A stretch of DNA of 64,000 nt from Pararhodobacter aggregans (GCF_003075525.1 NZ_QDDR01000001.1:248001-312000); one strand, 5' to 3'; counted from the first letter of the stretch, positions 10,608 to 19,316 are shown. Made by a program: numbers and translations. The notes: generated by a model from the sequence alone, not told the origin.

Positions 10608-11345
10608 TCAGAGCATCGCCATGCCGCCGTTCACATGGATCGTGGTGCCGGTGACATAGGCGGCCTCGGGCGAGGCGAGGTAAAGGACCGCCGCCGCGAT
10701 CTCCTCGGGCGTGCCCATGCGGCCCGCGGGGATCTGGCCGTTGATCTTGGCTTTCTGGTCGTCCGTCAGCTTGTCGGTCATCGGCGTGGCGATGAAGCCG
10801 GGCGCCACCGCATTGGCGGTGATGTTGCGCGAGGCGACCTCGGCGGCGATGGATTTCGTCAGGCCGATCATCCCGGCCTTGGAGGCGGCATAGTTCACCT
10901 GACCCGCGTTGCCGGTGGCGCCGACGATGGACGAGATGTTGACGATCCGGCCCCAGCGGGCCTTCATCATCGGCCGCATCACCGCCCGGCACAGGCGCAT
11001 CGTGGCGGTCAGGTTGACGTCGATGACCGAGGCCCAATCCTCGTCCGACATGCGCATGAAGATCTGGTCGCGGGTGATGCCGGCGTTGTTGACCAGGATG
11101 TCGAGCCCGCCCATCGCCTCGATCGCCTGTTTCGGCAGCGCCTCGACCGCTTCGGAATCGCCGAGGTTGCAGGGCAGCACGAAGGCCCGTTCGCCCAGCT
11201 CCGCCGCCAGTTCCTGCAAGGGCGCCTCGCGGGTGCCGGAAAGGCCGACGGTCGCGCCCGCGCCGTGCAGGGCGCGGGCGATGGCGGCACCGATGCCGCC
11301 CGAGGCGCCGGTGACAAGGGCGCGTTTGCCGCTGAGGTCGAACAT
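10608..11345 (-). CDS. fabG: 3-oxoacyl-[ACP] reductase
   Basis: Short-chain dehydrogenase that reduces 3-oxoacyl-ACP with NADPH in type II fatty-acid synthesis. 245 residues, the usual FabG length. TGASGGIG (residues 12-19) binds the cofactor, NNAG is at 86-89, and the catalytic set is Ser139, Tyr152 and Lys156 (INISS and NYAASK). The C-terminal VTGTTIHVNGGMAML is characteristic of FabG rather than a generic SDR. The gene is near acpP but in the opposite order to the common fabG-acpP operon because the ABA4-like gene lies between. Divergent from fabF. Confidence 0.96.
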   Translation of the reverse strand: MFDLSGKRALVTGASGGIGAAIARALHGAGATVGLSGTREAPLQELAAELGERAFVLPCNLGDSEAVEALPKQAIEAMGGLDILVNNAGITRDQIFMRMSDEDWASVIDVNLTATMRLCRAVMRPMMKARWGRIVNISSIVGATGNAGQVNYAASKAGMIGLTKSIAAEVASRNITANAVAPGFIATPMTDKLTDDQKAKINGQIPAGRMGTPEEIAAAVLYLASPEAAYVTGTTIHVNGGMAML

Positions 11346-11618
11346 GGGATATCCTTTCGGTCAGGCTGTGCGGGAACCGGACAGGGGGCGCTGTCCCCTC
11401 CTGGCCGGTGGCCAAGTCACCCGCGGCGATTTGCCGGCAGGATGATACGGGGGGCGGTCTGCCCGGCGATTGGGCGCGGTTCTAGCAGCCGCCGGGTCCT
11501 GGCGCCAGCGGGCAGGAGTTCGCCGCTACGCGCCCGCGCTCTTTTCCCGCGCGGTAACAATGTGTATGTGGCAAGGCAAAGCTATGGATCGGCGAAGGCC
11601 GAAGACGGAGGAATGCAG

Positions 11619-12881
11619 ATGCGTCGAGTCGTGGTCACGGGGCTGGGTATGCTGACGCCGCTTGCCTGTGGGGTCGAGGAGACCTGGAAGCGGCTTCTGG
11701 ACGGACAATCGGGCGCGGGCCCGATCACGCGTTTCGACGCGAGCCACCTGTCCACCACCTATGCCTGCGAGATCCCGTTCGGCGACGGCTCGGACGGCAG
11801 CTTCAACCCCGACGACTGGATGGCACCGAAGGACCGGCGCAAGGTCGACGATTTCATCCTCTACGGCCTGGTCGCCGCGACCCAGGCGGTAGAGGATTCC
11901 GGCTGGCAGCCCGAGACCGACGAGGACCGCGAGCGCACCGGCGTGATGATCGGCTCGGGCATCGGAGGGCTGACGACGATCGCCGAGACCGCCATCCTGA
12001 TCAAGGAAAAGGGGCCGAAGCGCGTTTCGCCCTTCTTCATCCCCGGCTCGCTCATCAACCTCGTCTCGGGTCAGGTCTCGATCAAATACGGCTTCAAGGG
12101 CCCGAACCACGCGGTGGTCACCGCCTGTTCGACCGGCGCCCATGCCATCGGCGACGCGGCGCGGCTGATTATGCTGGGCGACGCGGATGTGATGGTCGCG
12201 GGCGGGGCCGAGGCGCCGATCAGCGAGATCGGCATCGCTGGGTTCAACGCCTGCAAGGCGCTCTCGACCAAGCGCGGCGACGAGCCGCAGAAGGCCAGCC
12301 GCCCCTATGACGCGGACCGCGACGGCTTCGTCATGGGCGAGGGCGCGGGCATCGTCGTGCTGGAGGAATACGAGCACGCCAAGGCCCGCGGCGCGAAGAT
12401 CTATTGCGAGGTGCTGGGTTATGGCCTGTCGGGCGACGCCTATCACATCACCGCGCCGTCCGAGGATGGCGACGGCGGCTTCCGCTCGATGGCGGCGGCG
12501 CTGAAGCGGGCGGGCCTGACGCCGGCCGATGTCGACTACATCAACGCGCACGGCACCTCGACCATGGCCGATACCATTGAACTGGGCGCGGTCGAGCGGC
12601 TGATGGGCGATGCGGCCGAGAAGGCCACCATGTCCTCGACCAAATCGGCCATCGGCCACCTGCTGGGGGCGGCGGGCGCGGTGGAAGCGATCTTCTGCGT
12701 GCTGGCGATCCGCGATCAGGTGGCGCCGCCGACCATCAACCTGGATAACCCCGCGGTCACGCCGCGGCTGGATCTGGCGCCCAACGCCGCGCGCCAGCGC
12801 AAGATCGACGTGGCGCTGTCCAATTCCTTCGGCTTTGGCGGCACCAATGCAAGCCTGGTGCTGGGCAAGGTGCGCGACTGA
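11619..12881 (+). CDS. fabF: 3-oxoacyl-[ACP] synthase II
   Basis: Condensing enzyme elongating acyl-ACP with malonyl-ACP. 420 residues from the chosen ATG, which has GGAGG 7 nt upstream; an ATG 6 nt earlier is too close to that site. The frame is open far upstream, but the extension is antisense to fabG and not FabF-like. Catalytic Cys is in TACSTGAHA near residue 169, the two catalytic histidines are in NAHGTSTMADT near 310 and in the SAIGHLLGAAGA segment near 348, and the SNSFGFGGTNA signature is near 400. The last base of its stop codon is the first base of mltG, indicating a co-transcribed pair. Confidence 0.97.
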   Translation: MRRVVVTGLGMLTPLACGVEETWKRLLDGQSGAGPITRFDASHLSTTYACEIPFGDGSDGSFNPDDWMAPKDRRKVDDFILYGLVAATQAVEDSGWQPETDEDRERTGVMIGSGIGGLTTIAETAILIKEKGPKRVSPFFIPGSLINLVSGQVSIKYGFKGPNHAVVTACSTGAHAIGDAARLIMLGDADVMVAGGAEAPISEIGIAGFNACKALSTKRGDEPQKASRPYDADRDGFVMGEGAGIVVLEEYEHAKARGAKIYCEVLGYGLSGDAYHITAPSEDGDGGFRSMAAALKRAGLTPADVDYINAHGTSTMADTIELGAVERLMGDAAEKATMSSTKSAIGHLLGAAGAVEAIFCVLAIRDQVAPPTINLDNPAVTPRLDLAPNAARQRKIDVALSNSFGFGGTNASLVLGKVRD

Positions 12882-14032
12882 TGTGGAAGCACATCGCGGC
12901 GAACGCGCTGACGCTGCTCATCGTGGGCTTCGTCATGCTGGCGGGTGTGGTGGCCATGGGTCAGCACGCCTTCCGGGCGGAGGGGCCGCTGGATCAGGCG
13001 ATCTGTCTCAGGGTGGATCAGGGCGCCTCGCTGCGCAATGTCGCGACCTCGCTCGATGAGCAGGGCGCGGTGACCAGCCCGATGCTGTTCCGCATCGGCG
13101 CGCAATATGACGGGCGGGACGGGCAGCTGCGGTTCGGGTCCTATCTGGTGCCGGCCGGGGCCTCGATGGACCAGATCCTCGATATCGTGACGCGCGGCGG
13201 GGCTTCGACCTGCGGCACCGAGGTGGTGCTCAGGATCGGGGTGACCGCGGCGAGCTATCTGGTGCGCGAGCTTGACCCCGCCACCAGCCGCTTCACCGAG
13301 ACGGTGGACCTGCCCATCGACACGACCGATTTCCCGGCCGAATACACCGACGTCGCCGAGGCGCCGGATACCCGGTTCCGCATCGTCGTGGCCGAAGGCG
13401 CGACCAGCTGGCAGATCTGGAACGCGCTGGGCAATGCCGAATTCCTGTCCGGCAGCGTGGACGAGGTCCCGCCGGAGGGGCATCTGGCGCCCGATGGCTA
13501 CGAGGTGCGGCGCGGGGCGGACCGGGGCGAGTTGCTGGCCCGGATGCAGAGCGCACAGGAGACCTTCCTGGCCCAGGCCTGGGAGAACCGGGTCGAGGGG
13601 CTGCCTTTCGACACGCCCGAAGAGGCGCTGACGCTGGCCTCGATCGTCGAGAAGGAAACCGGCATCGCCGAGGAGCGCCGCGTGGTGGCGAGCGTCTTCA
13701 TCAACCGTCTGCGTGTGCCGATGCGGCTCCAGACCGACCCGACGGTGATCTATGGCATCACCCGCGGGCAGGGCGTGCTGGGCCGGGGCCTCAGGCGGTC
13801 GGAACTGGACGCGGCGACGCCCTACAACACCTATCGCATCGACGGCCTGCCGCCGACGCCGATTGCCAACCCGGGCCGCGCTGCCATCGAGGCGGTGCTG
13901 AACCCCGAGGAGACGGAGTATCTGTACTTCGTCGCCGACGGCACCGGCGGGCATGTTTTCGGCCGCACGCTGGCCGAGCATAACGAGAACGTGGCCCGCT
14001 GGCGGCAGATCGAGGCGCAGCAGGGTAACTAA
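12881..14032 (+). CDS. mltG: Endolytic peptidoglycan transglycosylase MltG
   Basis: Inner-membrane lytic transglycosylase thought to release growing glycan strands from the membrane. 383 residues: an N-terminal membrane anchor (NALTLLIVGFVMLAGVVAM), a LysM-like region (LRVDQGASLRNVATSL), and the YceG/MltG catalytic domain with the conserved glutamate in LASIVEKETGIAEER near residue 260, followed by VASVFINRLRVPMRLQTDPTVIYG and the C-terminal YLYFVADGTGGHVFGRTLAEHN. Overlaps the fabF stop by one base. The GTA cluster begins 166 bp after its stop. Confidence 0.95.
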   Translation: MWKHIAANALTLLIVGFVMLAGVVAMGQHAFRAEGPLDQAICLRVDQGASLRNVATSLDEQGAVTSPMLFRIGAQYDGRDGQLRFGSYLVPAGASMDQILDIVTRGGASTCGTEVVLRIGVTAASYLVRELDPATSRFTETVDLPIDTTDFPAEYTDVAEAPDTRFRIVVAEGATSWQIWNALGNAEFLSGSVDEVPPEGHLAPDGYEVRRGADRGELLARMQSAQETFLAQAWENRVEGLPFDTPEEALTLASIVEKETGIAEERRVVASVFINRLRVPMRLQTDPTVIYGITRGQGVLGRGLRRSELDAATPYNTYRIDGLPPTPIANPGRAAIEAVLNPEETEYLYFVADGTGGHVFGRTLAEHNENVARWRQIEAQQGN

Positions 14033-14073
14033 GGTTTTAGCGAGTTTTCCGTTGCATCCCAAGGTGTTGCGGA

Positions 14074-14102
14074 TTGACTTTCGGCGCGGTCCATGGTAGC
14101 GC
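14074..14102 (+). promoter_or_regulatory. Candidate sigma-70-type promoter of the GTA cluster
   Basis: TTGACT at 14074-14079 and TAGCGC at 14097-14102 are separated by exactly 17 nt, in the only intergenic gap before the GTA genes. The -35 is near consensus; the -10 is poor, consistent with a promoter that needs an activator (in R. capsulatus the cluster is activated by GafA, known from literature). Transcription from here would leave a leader of about 90 nt containing the hairpin at 14132-14153. Confidence 0.5.
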
Positions 14103-14131
14103 TAAAGGCATGCTGGCACAGTTCGGCTCTC

Positions 14132-14153
14132 GGCCCGGGGACATCCCCGGGCC
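14132..14153 (+). other. Hairpin in the GTA leader / mltG 3' region
   Basis: A perfect 9-bp GC stem (GGCCCGGGG 14132-14140, CCCCGGGCC 14145-14153) with a 4-nt loop, followed by GTTTGCGTTCT. It could end the mltG transcript or form a stem in the GTA leader. The T-tract is too weak to call it a terminator with confidence. Confidence 0.5.
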
Positions 14154-14198
14154 GTTTGCGTTCTCATCGCGCGGGGCAGCGAGGCAGCAGGCAAACCG

Positions 14199-14543
14199 AT
14201 GAAGAAACGAGACCACGGAACGGGGGATAGCCCGCCGCGCCATCTGGTGGCGCAGGCGGAACGGCAACTGGCGGCCTATGGAGCCGAGCTCGACGCCGCC
14301 ATCGAGAGCATCAGGGCCGGGGATATGACGGCGTCGCGCGAATGGGCGGCGACCGTGTCCTCGTTGCGCAAGGCATTGGAGGCGGTGTTCAGTGAACGGG
14401 CGAAACTCGAGAAACTTGAAGAGGGTGGCGGACAGCGAGCCGGAGAGCTGGATCTCGCCGCCGCAGGGGCCGAGGTGCGATGCCGAATGGATCGCCTGCG
14501 CGCCGCAGCAGGTGCGGGAGGATTTCCTGAACGGCCTGAGTGA
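14199..14543 (+). CDS. GTA small terminase-like protein (g1)
   Basis: First gene of the GTA cluster, 114 residues, at the place of RcGTA g1, which was reported to act as the small terminase subunit that presents host DNA for headful packaging. The sequence is mostly helical and charged: LVAQAERQLAAYGAELDAAIESIRAGDMTASREWAATVSSLRKALEAVFSERAKLEK suggests a coiled coil over residues 17-75. There is no recognisable DNA-binding motif. The C-terminal 50 residues overlap the start of the large terminase gene by 152 bp in another frame, so the C-terminal end is less certain. Identity rests on position plus this helical layout. Confidence 0.75.
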   Translation: MKKRDHGTGDSPPRHLVAQAERQLAAYGAELDAAIESIRAGDMTASREWAATVSSLRKALEAVFSERAKLEKLEEGGGQRAGELDLAAAGAEVRCRMDRLRAAAGAGGFPERPE

Positions 14544-15813
14544 CCAGGCGCTGCTGGCGCTGCCCTGGCTGTGGGATTTCTGGGCGCTGCCGCATCAGAA
14601 GGCGCCGGGCGGCAATTGGCGCAACTGGGTCATCATGGGCGGTCGCGGTGCGGGCAAGACCCGGGCCGGGGCCGAATGGGTGCGCCTGCAGGTCGAGGGG
14701 GCGGGGCCGCGCGACCCGGGCCGCGCGGCCCGTGTGGCCCTGGTGGGCGAAACGCTGGATCAGGTGCGCGAGGTGATGGTTTTCGGTGAAAGCGGGATCC
14801 TGGCCTGTTCGCCCCCCGACCGCCGCCCGGTCTGGGAAGCGACGAGGAAGCGCCTCGTCTGGCCCAACGGCGCGGTGGCGCAAGCGTTCTCCGCCCATGC
14901 GCCCGAGGCGTTGCGGGGCCCGCAGTTCGACGCGGCCTGGGCCGACGAGCTGGGCAAGTGGAAGAAATCCGACGCCGCCTGGGACCAGCTGCAATTCGCG
15001 CTCAGGCTGGGTGAGGATCCGCGCTGCGTGGTGACGACGACGCCCCGGGCCGAGGGGGTGCTCAGGCGGGTCCTGGCGCTGCCCTCGACCGTGGTCAGCC
15101 GGGCGCCGACGCAGGCCAACCGCGCCTTCCTCGCCGCCTCGTTCCTGCGCGAGGTCGAGGAGCGCTATGGCGGCTCGCGGCTGGGTCGGCAGGAGCTGGA
15201 GGGGCTGCTTCTGGAGGATGTCGAGGGCTCGCTTTTCCCGCAGGCACTGATCGAGCGCTGCCGGACGCGCGCGGTGCCGGCGTTCAGCCGGGTGGTGGTG
15301 GCGGTCGATCCGGCGGTGAGCGGGCACGCAGGCTCGGACCTGTGCGGGATCGTCGTGGTCGGCGCGGTGACGGAGGGTCCGGTCAGCGACTGGCGGGCGG
15401 TGGTGCTGGAGGACGCGAGCCTTAGGGCCGCCAGCCCCACCGACTGGGCGCGGGCCGCCATCGCGGCGATGCAGCGTCACGGGGCCGAGCGGCTGGTGGC
15501 CGAGGTCAATCAGGGCGGCAATCTGGTGGCCGAGGTGCTGCGTCAGGTGGATCCGCTGGTGCCGGTGACGGCGGCGCATGCGGTCAAGGGCAAGGGTGCC
15601 CGGGCCGAACCCGCCGCCGCGCTTTACGAACAGGGGCGGGTCGCGCATCTGCCGGGCCTCGGCGCGCTGGAGGAACAGATGGCGCTGATGACGGCCCAGG
15701 GCTTCAAGGGGACGGGCAGTCCCGACCGGGTGGACGCCCTGGTCTGGGCCCTGCACGAGCTGATTCTGGGCCCGGCGCGCTCGCATCGAAGCCCGCGCGC
15801 CCGGGTGCTGTAA
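14392..15813 (+). CDS. GTA large terminase subunit (g2)
   Basis: ATPase/nuclease that pumps DNA into GTA heads. 473 residues starting at a GTG with GGAGG 9 nt upstream. Walker A MGGRGAGKTRAGAEW at about residues 82-96, the phage terminase-type GESGILACSPP segment, an acidic WADELGKWK pair for ATP hydrolysis near 187, and the RNase H-like nuclease strand VVVAVDPAVSGH near 303 with later acidic residues (VAEVNQGGN, SPDRVDALVWALHEL). It overlaps g1. A hairpin with T5 follows 14 nt after its stop. Confidence 0.92.
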   Translation: MNGRNSRNLKRVADSEPESWISPPQGPRCDAEWIACAPQQVREDFLNGLSDQALLALPWLWDFWALPHQKAPGGNWRNWVIMGGRGAGKTRAGAEWVRLQVEGAGPRDPGRAARVALVGETLDQVREVMVFGESGILACSPPDRRPVWEATRKRLVWPNGAVAQAFSAHAPEALRGPQFDAAWADELGKWKKSDAAWDQLQFALRLGEDPRCVVTTTPRAEGVLRRVLALPSTVVSRAPTQANRAFLAASFLREVEERYGGSRLGRQELEGLLLEDVEGSLFPQALIERCRTRAVPAFSRVVVAVDPAVSGHAGSDLCGIVVVGAVTEGPVSDWRAVVLEDASLRAASPTDWARAAIAAMQRHGAERLVAEVNQGGNLVAEVLRQVDPLVPVTAAHAVKGKGARAEPAAALYEQGRVAHLPGLGALEEQMALMTAQGFKGTGSPDRVDALVWALHELILGPARSHRSPRARVL

Positions 15814-15827
15814 GGCGTGTGCTGTGA

Positions 15828-15853
15828 GGGGGGGGCTTCGGGCCCCCCTTTTT
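15828..15853 (+). terminator. Intrinsic terminator-like hairpin between GTA g2 and g3
   Basis: An eight-G run (15828-15835), loop CTTCGGG, a six-C run (15843-15848) and TTTTT (15849-15853) make a textbook stem-plus-U-tract, 14 nt after the terminase stop and 130 nt before the portal start. It lies inside an operon that should be transcribed through, so it may act as an attenuator or require antitermination. Confidence 0.75.
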
Positions 15854-15982
15854 CTGGCCGTTGCGCGCGCTCCGGGGCAGCGCACGGTGGCTCCAGCCGA
15901 TGTTCGGATTTCCCCGCGATAACCCGTCTCAAGGCCGCGGCGCCGGGTTCGTCCCGCCCCGCGCGACAACGGAGGCAGAGCC

Positions 15983-17191
15983 ATGTTCGACATCTTTCGC
16001 AAGCCCGTCGCCGATACCGCGCCCGAGGCCAAGGCCTCGGCCGTGGGGCCGCTGACGGCGGGCGCGCCCTCGGGTGGCTTCGGCAAGATCGCGGCGCTGC
16101 AACCGGCCAGCCAGCTGCGCTGGACGGCGCGCGACAGCGTATCGCTGACCCGGGCCGGGTTTCAGGGCAATCCGGTCGGCTTTCGGGTGGTGCGGATGAT
16201 TTCCGAGGCCGCGGCGGCGCTGCCGCTGGTGCTGCAGGACAGCGCCCAGCGTTATGACGCGCATCCGCTGTTGTCCCTGCTGGGGCGGCCGAACCCGGCG
16301 CAGGGGCGGGCCGAGTTTCTGGAGGCGGTCTATGCGCAGCTGCTGCTCTCGGGGAACGCCTATGTCGAGGCGGTGGCCACGCCCGAGGGCGGGGTGCCGG
16401 GCGAGCTGCATGTTCTGCGCTCGGACCGGATGTCGGTGGTGCCGGGGCCGGATGGCTGGCCCGCGGGCTACGATTATGCGGTGAACGGTCGCAAACATCG
16501 GTTCCAGATGACCGAGGGCGCGGCGCCGATCTGCCATGTTCGCGCCTTCCATCCGCTGGACGACCATTACGGCCTGTCGCCCATCGAGGCGGCGGCGACC
16601 GCGGTCGATGTGCACAACAGCGCGTCGCGCTGGTCGAAGGCGCTGCTGGACAACGCCGCGCGGCCCTCGGGCGCCATCGTCTACAGGGGCGCGGACGGGC
16701 AGGGGCAGATGTCGAACGACCAGTTCGAGCGGTTGCAGGCAGAGATGGAGATGCACCATCAGGGCGCGCGCAACGCCGGGCGGCCGATGCTGCTGGAGGG
16801 CGGGCTCGACTGGAAGCCGATGGGCTTTTCCCCCTCCGACATGGAATTCCACCAGACCAAGGAGGCCGCCGCGCGCGAGATCGCGCTGGCCTTCGGCGTG
16901 CCGCCCATGCTGCTGGGGATCCCGGGCGACGCGACCTATGCCAATTACCAGGAGGCCAACCGCGGCTTCTACCGGCTGACGGTGCTGCCGCTGGCGGCCA
17001 AGGTCAGCGCGGCGCTGGCGCATTGGCTCTCGGGCTATCTGGGGGCCGAATTGCAGCTGCGCCCCGACCTCGACCAGGTGCCGGCGCTGGCGGCCGAGCG
17101 CGAGGCGGTCTGGCGCCGCGTGACCGAGGCCGATTTCCTGACCGAGGCCGAGAAGCGCGCCATGCTGGGCCTGCCGCCCCGGTCGGAATGA
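15983..17191 (+). CDS. GTA phage portal protein, HK97 family (g3)
   Basis: Dodecameric portal through which DNA enters the head. 402 residues with family landmarks: VSLTRAGFQGNPVGFRVVRMISEAAAALPLVL at 50-80, HPLLSLLGRPNPAQGRAEFLEAVYAQLLLSGNAYVE at 90-125, IPxSDMEFHQTKEAAAREIALAFGVPPMLLGIPGDATYANYQEANRGFYRLTVLPL at 285-335. The ATG has ggaggc upstream. Stop overlaps the preferred start of the next small gene (ATGA). Followed by protease and capsid genes in the standard HK97 order. Confidence 0.95.
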   Translation: MFDIFRKPVADTAPEAKASAVGPLTAGAPSGGFGKIAALQPASQLRWTARDSVSLTRAGFQGNPVGFRVVRMISEAAAALPLVLQDSAQRYDAHPLLSLLGRPNPAQGRAEFLEAVYAQLLLSGNAYVEAVATPEGGVPGELHVLRSDRMSVVPGPDGWPAGYDYAVNGRKHRFQMTEGAAPICHVRAFHPLDDHYGLSPIEAAATAVDVHNSASRWSKALLDNAARPSGAIVYRGADGQGQMSNDQFERLQAEMEMHHQGARNAGRPMLLEGGLDWKPMGFSPSDMEFHQTKEAAAREIALAFGVPPMLLGIPGDATYANYQEANRGFYRLTVLPLAAKVSAALAHWLSGYLGAELQLRPDLDQVPALAAEREAVWRRVTEADFLTEAEKRAMLGLPPRSE

Positions 17192-17454
17192 GGGGGGCCG
17201 CGGCGATGGCCAGCCCCCAGCGCAAGACGATCGGCGGATCGCGCTTTCTCTACGACAGTTTCGACCTCGCCCAGGCCCGGATCGACGCGCAGGAGCGCGT
17301 GGACGAGGAACGCCGCGCCGGCCTCGAGTTCCGGCTGTCCCGGATCGAGGAGACGCTTGAGCGGCTGGAGAAACGCCTGTGGCTGGCGGTCTATGGCGTC
17401 GCCTCGGGCGTGGTGGTGCATGGCGCGCTGGCCTTTCTGGCGACGCAGTTCTGA
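17188..17454 (+). CDS. GTA head formation protein, small (g3.5)
   Basis: An 88-residue protein between portal and protease, at the position of RcGTA g3.5 (the RCAP_rcc01685 family). The N-terminal half is charged and helical (FDLAQARIDAQERVDEERRAGLEFRLSRIEETLERLEKRLWL), likely a coiled coil, followed by a hydrophobic C-terminal segment (VYGVASGVVVHGALAFLATQF) that looks like a single membrane helix. Start taken at the ATG overlapping the portal stop; a second ATG at 17206 (82 residues) is equally possible. The molecular role is not established. Confidence 0.75.
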   Translation: MRGAAAMASPQRKTIGGSRFLYDSFDLAQARIDAQERVDEERRAGLEFRLSRIEETLERLEKRLWLAVYGVASGVVVHGALAFLATQF

Positions 17455-17463
17455 GGAGAGTTC

Positions 17464-18000
17464 ATGCAGGGTCTTGAGACGAAATTCCACCCGCCGGGGG
17501 CGCCCGGCGTGGTGCTGGGCGAGGGCGCGGTGATCGCGGGCTATGCCTCGGTCTTCGGGGTGCGCGACCGGGGCGGCGATGTGGTCATGCCGGGCGCCTA
17601 TGCCGCCTCGCTCGCGCGGATGGCGGCGTCGGGAGGCCGGGTGCGGATGCTCTGGCAGCACGACCAGGGCCAGCCGATCGGTGTCTGGGACGAGGTGGTC
17701 GAGGACGCGCAGGGGCTGCGCGTCAAGGGGCGCCTGCTGACCGAGGTCGAGAAGGGGCGCGAGGCGGCGGCGCTGATGGCGGCGGGGGCGGTGGACGGGC
17801 TGAGCATCGGCTACCGCACGATCCGCGCGGAAAAGCTGCCCGAGGGCGGGCGCAAGCTGATCGAGCTGGAGCTGTGGGAAGTGTCGCTGGTGACCTTCCC
17901 GATGCTGCCCATCGCCCGGGCCTCGGCCAAGTCGGGCGGGCTGCTGCTGGACCTCGCGCAGGGCCTTCAGGCGGCGCGGGCCGCGCTCGGCGGCCACTGA
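17464..18000 (+). CDS. GTA prohead protease, HK97 family (g4)
   Basis: Serine protease of the U35 type that matures the capsid shell. 178 residues. Opening EGAVIAGYASVFGVRDRGGDVVMPGAY, the catalytic histidine in MLWQHDQGQPIG near residue 63, the catalytic serine in GLSIGYR near 116, and the acidic EVSLVTFPML near 140 all fit the family. Start ATG is preceded by GAGGAG. Lies 9 bp after g3.5 and about 90 bp before the capsid gene. Confidence 0.93.
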   Translation: MQGLETKFHPPGAPGVVLGEGAVIAGYASVFGVRDRGGDVVMPGAYAASLARMAASGGRVRMLWQHDQGQPIGVWDEVVEDAQGLRVKGRLLTEVEKGREAAALMAAGAVDGLSIGYRTIRAEKLPEGGRKLIELELWEVSLVTFPMLPIARASAKSGGLLLDLAQGLQAARAALGGH

Positions 18001-18091
18001 CGGAACCATGCGCGGGGTCAGGGGCCCGGCGCGTTGGGGCGGGTTGCCTGTCGGGAGCCCGTGCAAGGGCAACCATGAAAGGATGGATGCG

Positions 18092-19303
18092 ATGACGAGC
18101 GAGTTTCCCGGCCGGCTTCGCGCGGGCGAGGAAAAGAGCGCGGCGCCCGGTGACGAGGCGGCTGTGCTGAGGGCGGCGCTGGATGGGTTCGTGACCGAGA
18201 TCAAGACCTTCCGCGCCGATGTGATGGGCAATCTCAAAGAACAGGACGAGCGACTGACCATGCTGGACCGCAAATTCACCACCAAGACGGCGCGCCCGGT
18301 GCTGGCGCAGGCCGACGCGGGCGAGGGCCTGCATCTGAAGGCCTTCGACGCCTATCTGCGTCAGGGCGACGACGACGGGCTGCGCGGCCTGACGCTGGAG
18401 GGCAAGGGCCTCATCACCTCGGTCAATGCCGAGGGCGGCTATCTGGTCGATCCGCAGACCTCGGACCGGATCCACGCGGTGCTGGACGCCGCGGCCTCGA
18501 TCCGGGCCATCGCCAATGTCGTGCAGGTCGAGGCGGGCTCGTTCGACGTGCTCGTCGACCACGGTGACGTGGGCTCGGGCTGGGAGAACGAGGCCTCGAC
18601 CCTGACCGAGACCGGGACCGCGGCCATCGACCGCATCTCGATCAAGCTGCACGAGCTGTCGGCGATGCCCAAGGCCTCGCAACGGCTGCTGGAAGACAGC
18701 GCCTTTGACGTCGAGGGCTGGCTGGCCGAGCGCATCGCCACGAAATTCGCCCGGGCCGAGGCCGCGGCCTTCATCGGCGGCAGCGGCACCGACCAGCCGC
18801 GTGGGTTCCTGGACCACGACATCGTGGCCAACGGGACCGAGACCTGGGGCGAGCTGGGCTATGTCGCGACCGGCGCGGCGGGCGATTTCGCCGCCACCAA
18901 CCCGGCCGATGCCATCGTCGATCTGGTCTATGCGCTGGATGCGGGCTACCGCGCCAACGCGGTCTTCGTGATGAACTCGAAGACCGCGGGCGCCGTGCGC
19001 AAGATGAAGGACGCGGACGGCCGCTTCCTGTGGTCGGACGGGCTGGCGGCGGGGGAACCGGCGCGGCTGATGGGCTACCCGGTGCTGATCGCCGAGGACA
19101 TGCCCGACATTGCGGCGAATGCCCATGCCGTGGCCTTCGGCGATTTCCGCGCGGGCTACACCATCGCCGAGCGCCCGGATCTGCGCGTCCTGCGCGATCC
19201 CTTCAGCGCCAAGCCGCATGTCCTGTTCTACGCGACCAAGCGCGTGGGCGGTGATGTGACCGACTTCTCGGCGATCAAGCTCCTGAAGTTCGCCGCCTCG
19301 TAA
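18092..19303 (+). CDS. GTA major capsid protein, HK97 family (g5)
   Basis: Forms the head shell. 403 residues: the N-terminal about 100 residues are a helical, charged delta/scaffold-like domain (TEIKTFRADVMGNLKEQDERLTMLDRKF) expected to be removed by the g4 protease, followed by the HK97 fold with GYLVDPQTSDRIHAVL, ELSAMPKASQRLLEDSAFDVEGWL, GSGTDQPRGFLDH and a C-terminal YATKRVGGDVTDFSAIKLLKFAAS. I chose the ATG at 18092, with AAAGG 9 nt upstream; an ATG at 18083 is an alternative. An 11-bp hairpin follows directly after the stop. Confidence 0.95.
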   Translation: MTSEFPGRLRAGEEKSAAPGDEAAVLRAALDGFVTEIKTFRADVMGNLKEQDERLTMLDRKFTTKTARPVLAQADAGEGLHLKAFDAYLRQGDDDGLRGLTLEGKGLITSVNAEGGYLVDPQTSDRIHAVLDAAASIRAIANVVQVEAGSFDVLVDHGDVGSGWENEASTLTETGTAAIDRISIKLHELSAMPKASQRLLEDSAFDVEGWLAERIATKFARAEAAAFIGGSGTDQPRGFLDHDIVANGTETWGELGYVATGAAGDFAATNPADAIVDLVYALDAGYRANAVFVMNSKTAGAVRKMKDADGRFLWSDGLAAGEPARLMGYPVLIAEDMPDIAANAHAVAFGDFRAGYTIAERPDLRVLRDPFSAKPHVLFYATKRVGGDVTDFSAIKLLKFAAS

Positions 19304-19316
19304 GCGGCGCGGGATT

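Noticed and set aside
10635-11618. N-terminal extension of fabF by more than 300 codons
   Set aside because: The extension is antisense to fabG; the ribosome site and family alignment place the start at 11619.
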